From Crocinitomix algicola (lineage in GTDB: Bacteria; Bacteroidota; Bacteroidia; Flavobacteriales_D; Crocinitomicaceae): DNA of 64,000 bases. Under the pieces are notes generated by a model, which saw only the letters and a list, made by a program, of their open reading frames with translations, was not told the origin of the DNA and did not search any database. Numbering within the stretch: position 1 is the stretch's first letter; every line of letters starts with the position of its first letter. Below are positions 9,010 through 17,537 of this stretch, one piece after another. The stretch spans positions 186,001 to 250,000 of the forward strand of contig NZ_LYPF02000004.1 of NCBI RefSeq assembly GCF_001661595.2. Reading direction: 5' to 3'. Both the position numbers and the translations under genes were made by a program.

Positions 9010-10014
9010 GTGAGTGTGAAGATTAGAGATATTGACTTGGGTGAATTCCCTTTGCTTTTAGCACCAATGGAGGATGTTAGCGACCCGCCTTTTAGAGCGC
9101 TATGTAAGCGGTACGGGGCTGATTTAATGTATACGGAGTTTATTTCTTCGGAAGGTTTAATTCGAGATGCAGCCAAGTCAGTACAGAAATTAGATATTTA
9201 TGAATATGAACGACCTGTAGGTATTCAAATTTTTGGACATGATATTGATTCCATGATTCGGACAACCGAAATAGTGGAGCAAACAAATCCAGATATTATA
9301 GATATCAATTACGGTTGTCCCGTGAAAAAAGTCGCTTGCAAAGGAGCTGGTGCAGGAATATTGCAGGATATTCCTAAGATGGTCGAAATGACAAAAAAAA
9401 TTGTTGAAACCACGCATCTGCCTGTTACGGTTAAAACAAGACTAGGATGGGATGATTCAACGAAACATATTGTTGAAGTTGCTGAACGATTACAAGATGT
9501 AGGCATTGAAGCCATTTCAATTCATGGTAGAACGCGCAAGCAGATGTATAAAGGTGAAGCGGATTGGACTTTGATTCGTGAAGTAAAAAATAACCCGAGA
9601 ATTAAAATACCTGTATTTGGAAATGGCGATATCACCAGTCCTGAAAAGGCAGTAGCATATAAAGATAAATACGGGGTGGATGGAATAATGATTGGTCGTG
9701 CATCAATTGGCTATCCATGGATTTTTGACGAAATAAAACATTTTGTAAAAACGGGAGGTGAACGTTTACCAAAACCAACGTTAAAACATCGAGTGGCTGT
9801 TACTCGTGAGCATCTAGAACTTTCTTTAAAGTGGAAAAGCGAGATTCTTGCCATAAATGAGATGAAGCGGCATTACTCGAATTATTTCAAAGGCATTCCG
9901 GATTTTAAAAATTACCGTACAAAATTAGTGACATCAATGAACCTTCAGGAAATATGGGATACCTTAGCTGAGATAGAAGTGAAATTTGATGGCGTATATC
10001 AAGATTTAGTCTAG
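9010..10014 (+). CDS. dusB: tRNA-dihydrouridine synthase (DusB-like)
   Basis: FMN- and NADPH-dependent reduction of uridine in tRNA D-loops. The protein (334 residues) shows the TIM-barrel opening LLAPMEDVSDPPFR, the catalytic cysteine in NYGCPVKKV (about residue 101), the VKTRLGWDD strand, SIHGRTRKQ, and the phosphate-binding FGNGDI and GVDGIMIGRASIG motifs. The start is a GTG at 9010 because no ATG lies before the conserved N terminus; a second GTG at 9016 is possible. It begins 21 nt after the SprF-like gene, so it may be read through from it. Its TAG overlaps the stop of the convergent gene in the palindrome CTAG. Confidence 0.92.
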   Translation: MSVKIRDIDLGEFPLLLAPMEDVSDPPFRALCKRYGADLMYTEFISSEGLIRDAAKSVQKLDIYEYERPVGIQIFGHDIDSMIRTTEIVEQTNPDIIDINYGCPVKKVACKGAGAGILQDIPKMVEMTKKIVETTHLPVTVKTRLGWDDSTKHIVEVAERLQDVGIEAISIHGRTRKQMYKGEADWTLIREVKNNPRIKIPVFGNGDITSPEKAVAYKDKYGVDGIMIGRASIGYPWIFDEIKHFVKTGGERLPKPTLKHRVAVTREHLELSLKWKSEILAINEMKRHYSNYFKGIPDFKNYRTKLVTSMNLQEIWDTLAEIEVKFDGVYQDLV

Positions 10015-10913
10015 AAGTACAGTGGGTGAAAATGTAATTTGTTATTCGAAAATTCTACCGCAGGAAATGGGACTTTAATGAAATTAATCCCTTTAAAAAG
10101 AACTTTTAGAAAGTTAGATTTTGTCGGAATTTTTTCAAAATCGATATCCAGGGATAAGTAATATTGTCGATAAGGTTCGAAAGTTAAATTATGCTTCGAA
10201 TGATTGATAATATATGTTCCTCCATCTCCACGTAATTGATTGTTTATGCTGTATCCAAGAGATATGTTAATCCATTCTGGAACGTTTGATTCATTTTTAG
10301 ACCACCTAAAGGGATTAAAGCTCATCCAATAGGTTTGTCCATTATAATCTTTAAGTAATCTACTGTTAAAGTCCTTGCCGAGCAATTCTGGTCGATACTT
10401 TGAAAGTTGAGAATTGTGATAGGAAAATTTGAATCGCACGTACTGATCACCCCATAAATAGGCTTGACTGCCGTAAGTAATTGACCCAAGCGAATTAAAA
10501 GCCATATCCCACCATGAAAAACCCCATTTTGCATTAAAGGCATCTAGAATTTCAAATGTGGTTAAATAACCTAAACTAATTCCTGTTCCTATTAAAGCTG
10601 ATTTTTTTTGATTCAGTCCACACCAGCGATACGATTGATAAACGAGGTTGTTTATCTGCCAAGCGGTATACATATGGCCCATTTTATCCATTTGGTTCCA
10701 TTCATGCCCATCATTAAAAAAATGAAATTTACTTTTCTCAAATTGTTGATACCATACATATTGTAATGCTAAAATTGATCCGGACCAGGCAAGTGCATTA
10801 GTCGTGCTTACAGCTAAAAGTCGTTTCTTATTAGGGGAATAATCTGGATTAGTTTCAGTTGAAAAACTGGTAAAGCAAAACATAAACATTACGAATGTTA
10901 AAATCCATCTCAT
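10011..10913 (-). CDS. DUF2279 family exported protein
   Basis: A 300-residue protein with a signal-peptide-like N terminus (MRWILTFVMFMFCFTSFS). The recognisable DUF2279 core runs from about residue 65 to 150: DKMGHMYTAW, an FEILDAFNAKWGFSWWDM block, then NSLGSITYG. The conserved His, Asp and Trp residues are intact, but the biochemical role of the family is not known; it is usually described as periplasmic or envelope-associated. The tail is rich in aromatic residues with strand-like alternation. It is the last gene of an apparent pdhB-unknown-DUF2279 minus-strand operon (18-nt gap to the upstream gene) and its stop overlaps the dus stop. Confidence 0.75.
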   Translation of the reverse strand: MRWILTFVMFMFCFTSFSTETNPDYSPNKKRLLAVSTTNALAWSGSILALQYVWYQQFEKSKFHFFNDGHEWNQMDKMGHMYTAWQINNLVYQSYRWCGLNQKKSALIGTGISLGYLTTFEILDAFNAKWGFSWWDMAFNSLGSITYGSQAYLWGDQYVRFKFSYHNSQLSKYRPELLGKDFNSRLLKDYNGQTYWMSFNPFRWSKNESNVPEWINISLGYSINNQLRGDGGTYIINHSKHNLTFEPYRQYYLSLDIDFEKIPTKSNFLKVLFKGINFIKVPFPAVEFSNNKLHFHPLYF

Positions 10914-10931
10914 GGTACAAATTAAATGATT

Positions 10932-11999
10932 TTATGTAACATCGAAACCGCTTATGTACTTTGGACTCCTTTTAATTGCCTCAATTTCTGTTGCAGAAAA
11001 CCCATTCATTTTTGCCACAATAGAAATTGAATTATCAACTTTATTTTTTTGGAGAAAGCCCCATTTTACTGGTAATTTTTTAACCCTTTGATGATTCTCA
11101 TCTTCCCAAATTAATAGAGAATGATGACGGGTAATTGCTAATACACCTTCTAATAACTGCTGGATAAAATGTTCCTTACCCGTTTTCCAAAAAAGACCTT
11201 CAGTTGCTAAATAACGATGACTTTTTGGGTTGATAATTTTATTGAGATATGGGATATAGGGAGCTAAACGGAGCATTAGTTTCCCTTTAAGTCCTGGTAA
11301 TTTTTTTATTTTCCAATGTACTGGGTTAGCTTGAATGCCCGCAACAATTTCATCATTTATCCTTAAAACGAAATAATTCTCATTTTTAAATAAATGGGTG
11401 GTTGAGAATAAAGCGTAACCATCATAAAAATTCCGGATATCCTTAAGGGTTGTCGTATGGTCATCTGTATTGAGCACTTCTACACCTCTATTTTTGGGAC
11501 GAACCTTAGAAAATGCAATAGTCTTAAAACTGCCAATTGTTTGAAAACCAAAACTTGTATTTAGGTTATAGGAACGGTAGTTTTCAGGGTCAATATATGC
11601 CCAAAAAAAACTGCTTTTTCGTTCCGGATTGTCGAATGACAGGTTGCTGGTTTCAAATAAACCTTTAAAATAATCATGAAGTGAACTGCGTCCTTTACTT
11701 GGTTTAGTATTTCCTTGAAACAAGGAGCTAAATGCTACATATCGGATGTAAAATGAATTAAGTTCACTTTTAGGCAAACTAATATCCCGCTGACAGAGTG
11801 TGACGTTAGCCACTACTTTATCATTCCGATATAAACAGAAGTGATTAGGACAATTTAGCTTGTAGATTTTTCGTGGTGTATCTAATAACTGATACAAAGT
11901 TCCATTGGTACCAATTAAGGTATTTGAAAGTAATTCTACCAGCTCTTTTGAAGCTACCTTTTCATGCTTAACAAGCCTGTGAAAAGGATTATTATCCAT
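10932..11999 (-). CDS. Uncharacterised protein, possibly GNAT-like acyltransferase fold
   Basis: A 355-residue soluble protein I do not recognise with certainty. There is no signal peptide or membrane segment. Stretches such as KVVANVTLCQRD, FYIRYVAFSS and NYFVLRINDEIVAGIQANPVHW have the alternating pattern of N-acyltransferase (GNAT) strands, in two halves, as in Bacteroidota proteins annotated as GNAT-like or hypothetical. The classical acetyl-CoA loop (Q/R-x-x-G-x-G/A) is not evident. It sits 6 nt downstream of pdhB and 18 nt upstream of the DUF2279 gene, so it is probably co-transcribed. The ATG at 11999 gives a sensible start right after the pdhB stop. Confidence 0.55.
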   Translation of the reverse strand: MDNNPFHRLVKHEKVASKELVELLSNTLIGTNGTLYQLLDTPRKIYKLNCPNHFCLYRNDKVVANVTLCQRDISLPKSELNSFYIRYVAFSSLFQGNTKPSKGRSSLHDYFKGLFETSNLSFDNPERKSSFFWAYIDPENYRSYNLNTSFGFQTIGSFKTIAFSKVRPKNRGVEVLNTDDHTTTLKDIRNFYDGYALFSTTHLFKNENYFVLRINDEIVAGIQANPVHWKIKKLPGLKGKLMLRLAPYIPYLNKIINPKSHRYLATEGLFWKTGKEHFIQQLLEGVLAITRHHSLLIWEDENHQRVKKLPVKWGFLQKNKVDNSISIVAKMNGFSATEIEAIKRSPKYISGFDVT

Positions 12000-12005
12000 T
12001 TTCTA

Positions 12006-12983
12006 TTATTTGTAAAGGACAGCCTTTGTCGCCGCAATTACCCGCTCGACATTTGGTAAAGCCTCAGCCATCAAACTAGGACTAAAAGGAAATGGAGTGT
12101 CTGATTGCATAACTCGTTTAACGGGAGCATCCAAATAGTCAAAAGCATAATGTTGAACATGATAAGCAATTTCTGATGCAATTGATGCTATCGGCCAAGA
12201 CTCTTCAACCACAACTAATCGATTCGTTTTTTTAACCGAATTGACCACCGTACCGTAATCAATCGGACGAACAGATCTTAAGTCAATAATTTCACATGAA
12301 ATTCCTTCTTTCTCCAATTCATCAGCCGCTTTAAAAGCTTCTTTGATGATTTTCCCGAAACTAACGATTGTAACATCACTTCCTTCGCGCTTAACTTCAG
12401 CAACACCGATTGGAACAATATACTCTCCTTCTGGAACTTCACCCTTATCACCATACATTTTTTCAGATTCAAGAACCAATACAGGGTCTTCATCACGAAT
12501 GGCAGATTTTAAAAGTCCCTTGGCATCATATGGTGTTGATGGTGTAACAACTTTTAATCCCGGTACGTGCGCATAGAATGACTCAAAACTTTGAGAGTGA
12601 GTTGCTGCCAATTGACCCGCGGTCCCATTACCACCTCTAAACACAATTGGACATCCTACCTGCCCACCTGACATTTGCAACATTTTTGCCGCACTATTAA
12701 TAATTTGATCAGCTGCTAAAATGGCAAAATTCCAAGTCATAAATTCAACAATTGGACGCAAACCATTCATCGCTGCTCCCACGGCAATCCCAGTGAAACC
12801 TAATTCAGCAATCGGAGTGTCAATTACACGTTTCTCTCCAAATTCATCTAACATTCCTTGAGAAACTTTATAGGCTCCATTATAATTCGCAACTTCTTCA
12901 CCGAGTAAAAAGACATTTTCGTCTTTTCTCATTTCTTCAGACATGGCTTCACGAAGCGCTTCTCTAAATTGCAGTGTTTTCAT
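12006..12983 (-). CDS. pdhB: Pyruvate dehydrogenase E1 component, beta subunit
   Basis: Beta subunit of the alpha2-beta2 E1 enzyme that decarboxylates pyruvate with thiamine diphosphate and acetylates lipoyl-E2. The 325-residue length is standard. Typical motifs: REALREAMSEEM at the N terminus, FLLGEEVANYNGAYKVS with the ThDP-activating Glu, RVIDTPIAELGFTGIAVGAA, the GGQVGCPIVFRGGNG loop, HSQSFESFYAHVPGLKVV and the C-terminal DTPFPFSPSLMAEALPN region. Other E1 beta enzymes, such as the branched-chain oxoacid type, are similar, but the motifs favour pyruvate. The alpha subunit and E2 are not adjacent; the gene heads an operon with two genes of unknown role. A -7 element lies at 13078-13085. 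Confidence 0.93.
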   Translation of the reverse strand: MKTLQFREALREAMSEEMRKDENVFLLGEEVANYNGAYKVSQGMLDEFGEKRVIDTPIAELGFTGIAVGAAMNGLRPIVEFMTWNFAILAADQIINSAAKMLQMSGGQVGCPIVFRGGNGTAGQLAATHSQSFESFYAHVPGLKVVTPSTPYDAKGLLKSAIRDEDPVLVLESEKMYGDKGEVPEGEYIVPIGVAEVKREGSDVTIVSFGKIIKEAFKAADELEKEGISCEIIDLRSVRPIDYGTVVNSVKKTNRLVVVEESWPIASIASEIAYHVQHYAFDYLDAPVKRVMQSDTPFPFSPSLMAEALPNVERVIAATKAVLYK

Positions 12984-13077
12984 TTGTTATCTTATTTATT
13001 ATAAATCTATTCTCAAATAGTTAAAAGTCAATAGAGCTGCTCACATTGTCCCTATGAAAAAGAGATAGATTAGCCGC

Positions 13078-13085
13078 CAAATCTA
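13078..13085 (-). promoter_or_regulatory. Candidate -7 element for the pdhB operon
   Basis: The minus strand reads TAGATTTG, an exact TAnnTTTG match, 95 nt upstream of the pdhB ATG. Confidence 0.45.
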
Positions 13086-13153
13086 CGAAATTATGAATTG
13101 ATTCAAGGGAAAAAAAATATTTTTTTAAATTCTATCCATTGATTACTTAAAAA

Positions 13154-13161
13154 TATTTTTG
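13154..13161 (+). promoter_or_regulatory. Candidate -7 element for the PpiD-like gene
   Basis: TATTTTTG at 67 nt before the ATG at 13229. A second, one-mismatch element (TATATTCG) lies at 13191-13198 and would give a shorter leader. Confidence 0.45.
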
Positions 13162-13228
13162 TACTCCTTTCTTTTTTCAACGATTAGGACTATATTCGCA
13201 GATTCTAAAAATAAACAAAAAGACAGAA

Positions 13229-15418
13229 ATGGCTGTAATTGGAAAAATTCAAAAAAATTCGTTGTTGCTCCTTATTGTAATTGGATTGGCAATGTTAGCT
13301 TTTATCTTTACAGATTTCATCAAGGGTGGTGGAAACGATGTGGAGCAAATGAGTACGGCAACTTTATATGGTGAACCGATTGACGAAGCTGAATACAGCG
13401 AGTTACGAGATGCTTATGTTGGTCGAGCAAGAAATGAGGCTGCGTACCAACAAAAAGATTTTACAAGTGCAGATGAAAGTGCTGCTGAAAACAGAGCTTT
13501 CAACGAAATGGTAAGAAGAACCATTCTTGAACAAGAGTTCGAGAAGCTTGGAATTACGTGTACAGTTGACGAATTGAATGATATGATTCATGGTAATCAT
13601 ATTCACGAATGGGTAAAACAAGTTGGTGTGTTTAATGGTCCAAATGGTTTTTCTAAAGATTCAGTAAGAAATTATATTTCACGACTGGAAATGGAGCCAG
13701 TTGGTGCTTCAAACGAGGTGCGTGAAGCGTGGTTAACTCAGCGTCAACAATGGCAAGATTTTGAAAATGAACTTGAAAACGCGAGAAAAGCCGATAAATA
13801 CGTTTCTCTTATTAAAAAAGGTTTATATGTCAATAAATTAGAAGGTAAAGAGCAGTACAATGCATTGTACAATAAAAAGAAGATTCGTTACGTAGTAAAG
13901 AAGTTCAATACAATCGCTGAAGATGAAGTTGAGTTGTCGGATGACGATTTGATGGCTTATTTTGAGGAACATAAAAATGATCCTCAGTACGAGCAAGAAG
14001 AAGCAAGACGTTTGGACCTTGTTTTTATGACAATTGAACCTTCTAAGCTTGATATGGAACAAATTAAATCTGAGATCGAAGATTTAAAAGCTCCTTTTGC
14101 TGCGGCAGAAAATAATATTGCATTTGTTTACCAAAATACGGAATCTCAGTTTTTATCTGATTCTACTGTTTTTTCAATGAATATGGGGACTGATTTAGCT
14201 TACAATCAACAAGGAGGAAGTTATCCTGAGTGGGCGGATGAGCAAGTTCAATCAGCCAAAATTGGTGATGTTTTAGGACCGTTCGAAACATCTCAAAATG
14301 AAATTGCATTAGCAAAAGTTACTGGGCTGCCAACAGAAAAGCAAGCCTGGGTTAGACATATTCTTATTTCAACAGGGGCAACAAGATCTGAGGAGCGAGC
14401 GAAAGCTATTTCGGATAGTTTGATTCAGGTTATAAAAGCCAATGACAACTTTACCGAAATTGTAAGCACAATGAGTGAAGACCCTGGTTCAATTGATAAT
14501 GGAGGAGAATACAAATGGTTTAAAGAAGGGGTAATGGTAACGGAGTTTAATGATGCCGCTTTTAACGGTCCTATTGGTCAATTACAATTGGTAAAAACCT
14601 CTTATGGGTATCATATTGTTGAGGTTTTAGGTCAAGCTAATCGAGTGACTCCTCAATTGGCAATTGTTGCGAAGAAAATCAAACCAAGTGAAAATACACT
14701 GAGAGATATTGAAAGTAAAGCGTACGATTTTATTTATGCAGTTAACGAATCAAATGATGATTCTGCATTTGTTAAAATGGCTTTAGATAGCAATATGACA
14801 CCAAACTCAGTAAGAGTTATGCTTGCAAATGATTATGTGCCAGGAGTACAAGATTCTGATAAATTATTAGAATTTGCTTTTGGAAAAGGTGCTAAAGAAG
14901 GTCATTTATCTGACCCAATTTTAGACAATGACAAATTTATTGTTGCACGAATTGAAAATGTGATTGAAGAAGGAACACCGGAATTTGCAGATGTAAAGGA
15001 CGCGATGCGTACTCCCGCTTTAAATGAAAAAAGAGGTGAACTATATGCTGAAAAAATGAAGGATAAAACATTGGAAGCTTTAGTCGCTGAGTTTGACGGT
15101 TTGACTATTCAGCAAAATGAAATTACATTTAGCAGTAAAACTATTGGTAAAGGAGGAAAGGCAGAGCCAGAGTTAGTCGGTAAATTATTCACAAATATTT
15201 CAACTGGAACAACAACTAAGCCATTAATCGGAAAAGAAGGCGTTTATGTTATTGCAATTGATAGTGAAACAGAAGCAAATCCAACAACGGATTATACCTT
15301 AGTTACTGATCCATTAATGTCTAAAAGAGTATCATCTTCTGACTCTCGTGTCATTAGTGCATTAAGAGAGAAGGCAGATCTAGTGGATAACAGAAGAAGA
15401 ATTAAATTCCAACGATAG
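13229..15418 (+). CDS. ppiD: Membrane-anchored peptidyl-prolyl isomerase/chaperone (PpiD/SurA-like)
   Basis: A 729-residue envelope chaperone. The N terminus has one transmembrane anchor (about residues 12-30, LLLLIVIGLAMLAFIF), then a SurA_N-like helical chaperone region with long charged helices to about 250, and a PpiC-type rotamase domain around residues 372-470, recognisable by AWVRHILIST, SEDPGSIDNGGEYKWF and TSYGYHIVEVLG. The C-terminal 250 residues continue the chaperone-like helical pattern, as in PpiD. It presumably helps fold outer-membrane and T9SS clients in the periplasm. PpiD rather than soluble SurA is preferred because of the uncleaved anchor. It is monocistronic, with a terminator at 15442-15488. 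Confidence 0.88.
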   Translation: MAVIGKIQKNSLLLLIVIGLAMLAFIFTDFIKGGGNDVEQMSTATLYGEPIDEAEYSELRDAYVGRARNEAAYQQKDFTSADESAAENRAFNEMVRRTILEQEFEKLGITCTVDELNDMIHGNHIHEWVKQVGVFNGPNGFSKDSVRNYISRLEMEPVGASNEVREAWLTQRQQWQDFENELENARKADKYVSLIKKGLYVNKLEGKEQYNALYNKKKIRYVVKKFNTIAEDEVELSDDDLMAYFEEHKNDPQYEQEEARRLDLVFMTIEPSKLDMEQIKSEIEDLKAPFAAAENNIAFVYQNTESQFLSDSTVFSMNMGTDLAYNQQGGSYPEWADEQVQSAKIGDVLGPFETSQNEIALAKVTGLPTEKQAWVRHILISTGATRSEERAKAISDSLIQVIKANDNFTEIVSTMSEDPGSIDNGGEYKWFKEGVMVTEFNDAAFNGPIGQLQLVKTSYGYHIVEVLGQANRVTPQLAIVAKKIKPSENTLRDIESKAYDFIYAVNESNDDSAFVKMALDSNMTPNSVRVMLANDYVPGVQDSDKLLEFAFGKGAKEGHLSDPILDNDKFIVARIENVIEEGTPEFADVKDAMRTPALNEKRGELYAEKMKDKTLEALVAEFDGLTIQQNEITFSSKTIGKGGKAEPELVGKLFTNISTGTTTKPLIGKEGVYVIAIDSETEANPTTDYTLVTDPLMSKRVSSSDSRVISALREKADLVDNRRRIKFQR

Positions 15419-15441
15419 GGAATTATAAAGCTTAAATAATA

Positions 15442-15488
15442 AAACCTTGCTTTTAGAAACTTTAACAGTGGATGGGCAAGGTTTTTTT
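15442..15488 (+). terminator. Intrinsic terminator after the PpiD-like gene
   Basis: Arms 15442-15450 and 15476-15484 form a perfect 9-bp stem with a 25-nt loop and a T run continuing to 15488. The long loop is unusual, but the stem plus T tract is convincing. Confidence 0.75.
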
Positions 15489-15528
15489 GTGCCCTAAATT
15501 GGAGAAAACTGGTACGAATAGTTTTGTT

Positions 15529-15536
15529 TATCTTTG
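15529..15536 (+). promoter_or_regulatory. -7 element for the thioesterase gene
   Basis: TATCTTTG matches the consensus exactly. It ends 12 nt before the ATG at 15549, so the leader would be only about 5-7 nt. An in-frame TTG at 15534 lies inside the element and is therefore not a believable start codon. Confidence 0.6.
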
Positions 15537-15548
15537 CAAAAAAACAAC

Positions 15549-16061
15549 ATGCGTAAAAAACACCCGAGAGAATCAGTGTCCACCACAACTAAAGTGGTAT
15601 TACCCAATGATACCAATACATTAGGAAAATTATTCGGAGGTTCACTCCTTGCATGGATAGATGAAATTGCGGCTGTCGCTGCTCATCGTCATTCAGGACG
15701 CGTTTCTGTGACGGCATCTATAAATAATGTCTCATTTACCATGCCTGTGGATTTAGGAGCGATTGTGACGTTAAGCGCAAAAGTTTCGCGAGCATTCAAC
15801 TCTTCTATGGAGGTTATTATTGATGTTTTTGTAGAAGATCGTAAAACACAACAACAAATAGCGAGCAACCAGGCGATATTGACTTTTGTGGCGGTGGACC
15901 AAAATGGTAATGCGATTGATGTTCCTGAAATTGTTCCTGAAACGGAAGAAGAACAAAAAAGATACGATGCTGCTTTAAGAAGAAGACAACTCAGTTTATT
16001 GCTCGCTGGAAGAATCAAGGCGAATGAAGCGACAGAACTCAAAGCACTTTTTGAAGAATAA
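15549..16061 (+). CDS. Acyl-CoA thioesterase, hotdog fold (YciA/BFIT-like)
   Basis: A 170-residue single-hotdog-type protein that hydrolyses acyl-CoA thioesters. The diagnostic N-terminal block is present: VVLPNDTNTLGKLFGG followed by SLLAWIDEIAAVAA, the Asp in WIDEIAA being the usual catalytic acid; next comes the HSGRVSVTASINNVSF strand and the IASNQAILTFVAVD strand. The substrate chain length cannot be told from sequence. The C-terminal helix (residues 130-170) is charged, possibly for oligomerisation. The ATG at 15549 is chosen over the TTG at 15534, which is part of the promoter. It is convergent with the GT9 gene, with a 6-nt gap. Confidence 0.85.
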   Translation: MRKKHPRESVSTTTKVVLPNDTNTLGKLFGGSLLAWIDEIAAVAAHRHSGRVSVTASINNVSFTMPVDLGAIVTLSAKVSRAFNSSMEVIIDVFVEDRKTQQQIASNQAILTFVAVDQNGNAIDVPEIVPETEEEQKRYDAALRRRQLSLLLAGRIKANEATELKALFEE

Positions 16062-16067
16062 TACAGA

Positions 16068-17045
16068 TTAAAATTCCGAATTTACCGCCTCTGCAATCTC
16101 AACTAGCGGTTGGTTAATCATGCATTTGAAATGTTCTTTTGGGCACTTATTATGCCCTATTTTTGAACATGGACGACAAGGTAAATCCTTTACTTCAAAA
16201 ATGGAATAATTAGCTGGTTTGCTGGGCTGATACGGGTACATTCCAAATTCTGGCACTGTATTTCCCCAGATCGAAATTATTTTCTTTTCAAAAGATGAGG
16301 CAATATGCATAAGTCCGGTGTCATGAGTAATTACGACTTGTGACTGTTGGACAATCGATGCCGATTGATTCAAATTAAGTTTACCACAAAGGTTGATAAC
16401 ATTTGGACATGACTCAGATATACTCACAGCAGTACCTATATCGCTGGGGCCGCCTAATAATACAATTTGCGAGCTTATTTGTTTGATTAGGCTGATGATT
16501 TTGTCTTTTGGCAATCGCTTTGTTGCGAATTGTGCGCCAATGGCAAAAGCAGCAAAACAATCGTTAATACCATAGTCTGCTAATCGTACTTGGTCTTCAT
16601 TTGGAATGTAATAAGACAAGCCCGCTTGGTCGTTTTTAACCCCAAGTTTTTTTACAGCTCCAAAATACCGTTCAACGATATGAATTTCTGGTAGTTTATT
16701 TACTTTAAATTTCGTGAGTAAAAACTTTTCGAAATTTAATTTAGAAAATGTACCAGAAGGTTTTTTTAAAGCTTTTTTGACGCGAAATGACCTCAAGTTT
16801 CTATGTAAGTCGACCACGAAGTCATAATTTTCTTTTTGTAGTTCGCGAATTACGTCGTTTAATGATTCTCCTAATACATATACACGGTTGATATTAGGAT
16901 TGTTTTGGACAATTGAGCCGTACGTCTTTTTTGTCAAATAATGAATTTCGATATTTTCCAACTGATTTTTTAGCGTACGAACGATGGGACTCGTTAGAAC
17001 AATATCTCCAATTGAGCTAAACCGTATGATTAAAACTTTTTTCAA
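16068..17045 (-). CDS. Glycosyltransferase family 9 (heptosyltransferase-like)
   Basis: A 325-residue GT-B enzyme of the ADP-heptose:LPS heptosyltransferase family. It starts with the family hallmark KVLIIRFSSIGDIVLTSPIVR and has the C-terminal acceptor/donor motif VITHDTGLMHIASSFEKK, then IWGNTVPEFGMYPY. A Cys-rich segment near the end (about residues 285-305, C-x-x-C...C...C) is typical of the Bacteroidota subgroup. It probably adds a sugar to lipopolysaccharide core or a related glycan; the exact sugar is unknown. It is the last gene of the rsgA-dtd-GT9 minus-strand unit, 35 nt after dtd, so envelope glycosylation shares transcription with translation-quality genes. Confidence 0.82.
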   Translation of the reverse strand: MKKVLIIRFSSIGDIVLTSPIVRTLKNQLENIEIHYLTKKTYGSIVQNNPNINRVYVLGESLNDVIRELQKENYDFVVDLHRNLRSFRVKKALKKPSGTFSKLNFEKFLLTKFKVNKLPEIHIVERYFGAVKKLGVKNDQAGLSYYIPNEDQVRLADYGINDCFAAFAIGAQFATKRLPKDKIISLIKQISSQIVLLGGPSDIGTAVSISESCPNVINLCGKLNLNQSASIVQQSQVVITHDTGLMHIASSFEKKIISIWGNTVPEFGMYPYQPSKPANYSIFEVKDLPCRPCSKIGHNKCPKEHFKCMINQPLVEIAEAVNSEF

Positions 17046-17080
17046 CAGGGTAAATTTAATGATTATTGACCAAGACAGGC

Positions 17081-17533
17081 CTATTCGCGATTTTTACTAT
17101 CAATGAATATTGTAACCGGTCCATCATTAATCAATGAAACCTCCATATGCGCTCCAAAAACTCCTTTTTGAACGGGCTTATTGAGTAATTTATTTAAGGA
17201 ATCTACAAATAAATCGTATAGTGGTAATGCAATGTTAGGGGGTGCTGCCTTAATAAAAGATGGCCTATTTCCTTTTTTGGTTTTGGCAAATAAGGTGAAT
17301 TGACTAATGGCTAAAATTTCACCATCAATATCAATAATTGAATGGTTCATTTGACCCTTTTCGTCTGAGAAAATGCGGAGATTGGTAATTTTTTTGGACA
17401 ACCACTCAATGTCTTCTTCTGTGTCACTTTCTCCAATACCTACCAATAATAAATAACCATTTTCAATTGATGAAATTAGATTACTATCCACCGAAACACT
17501 TGCTTTTGAAACACGTTGTATTATAATTCGCAT
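17081..17533 (-). CDS. dtd: D-aminoacyl-tRNA deacylase
   Basis: Removes D-amino acids (and glycine mischarged on tRNA-Ala) from tRNAs. The protein is 150 residues, as usual, and begins MRIIIQRVSKASVSV. It carries both catalytic signatures: SQFTLFA with the conserved Thr near residue 80, and NDGPVT, the Gly-cisPro motif, near the C terminus. GNRPSFIKAA is also conserved. It starts 4 nt after the rsgA stop, so the two are co-transcribed. Confidence 0.95.
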   Translation of the reverse strand: MRIIIQRVSKASVSVDSNLISSIENGYLLLVGIGESDTEEDIEWLSKKITNLRIFSDEKGQMNHSIIDIDGEILAISQFTLFAKTKKGNRPSFIKAAPPNIALPLYDLFVDSLNKLLNKPVQKGVFGAHMEVSLINDGPVTIFIDSKNRE

Positions 17534-17537
17534 CTCT

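Noticed and set aside
15689-16042. 117-codon minus-strand frame opposite the thioesterase gene
   Set aside because: It is fully inside a gene with clear hotdog motifs and shows no domain or promoter of its own.
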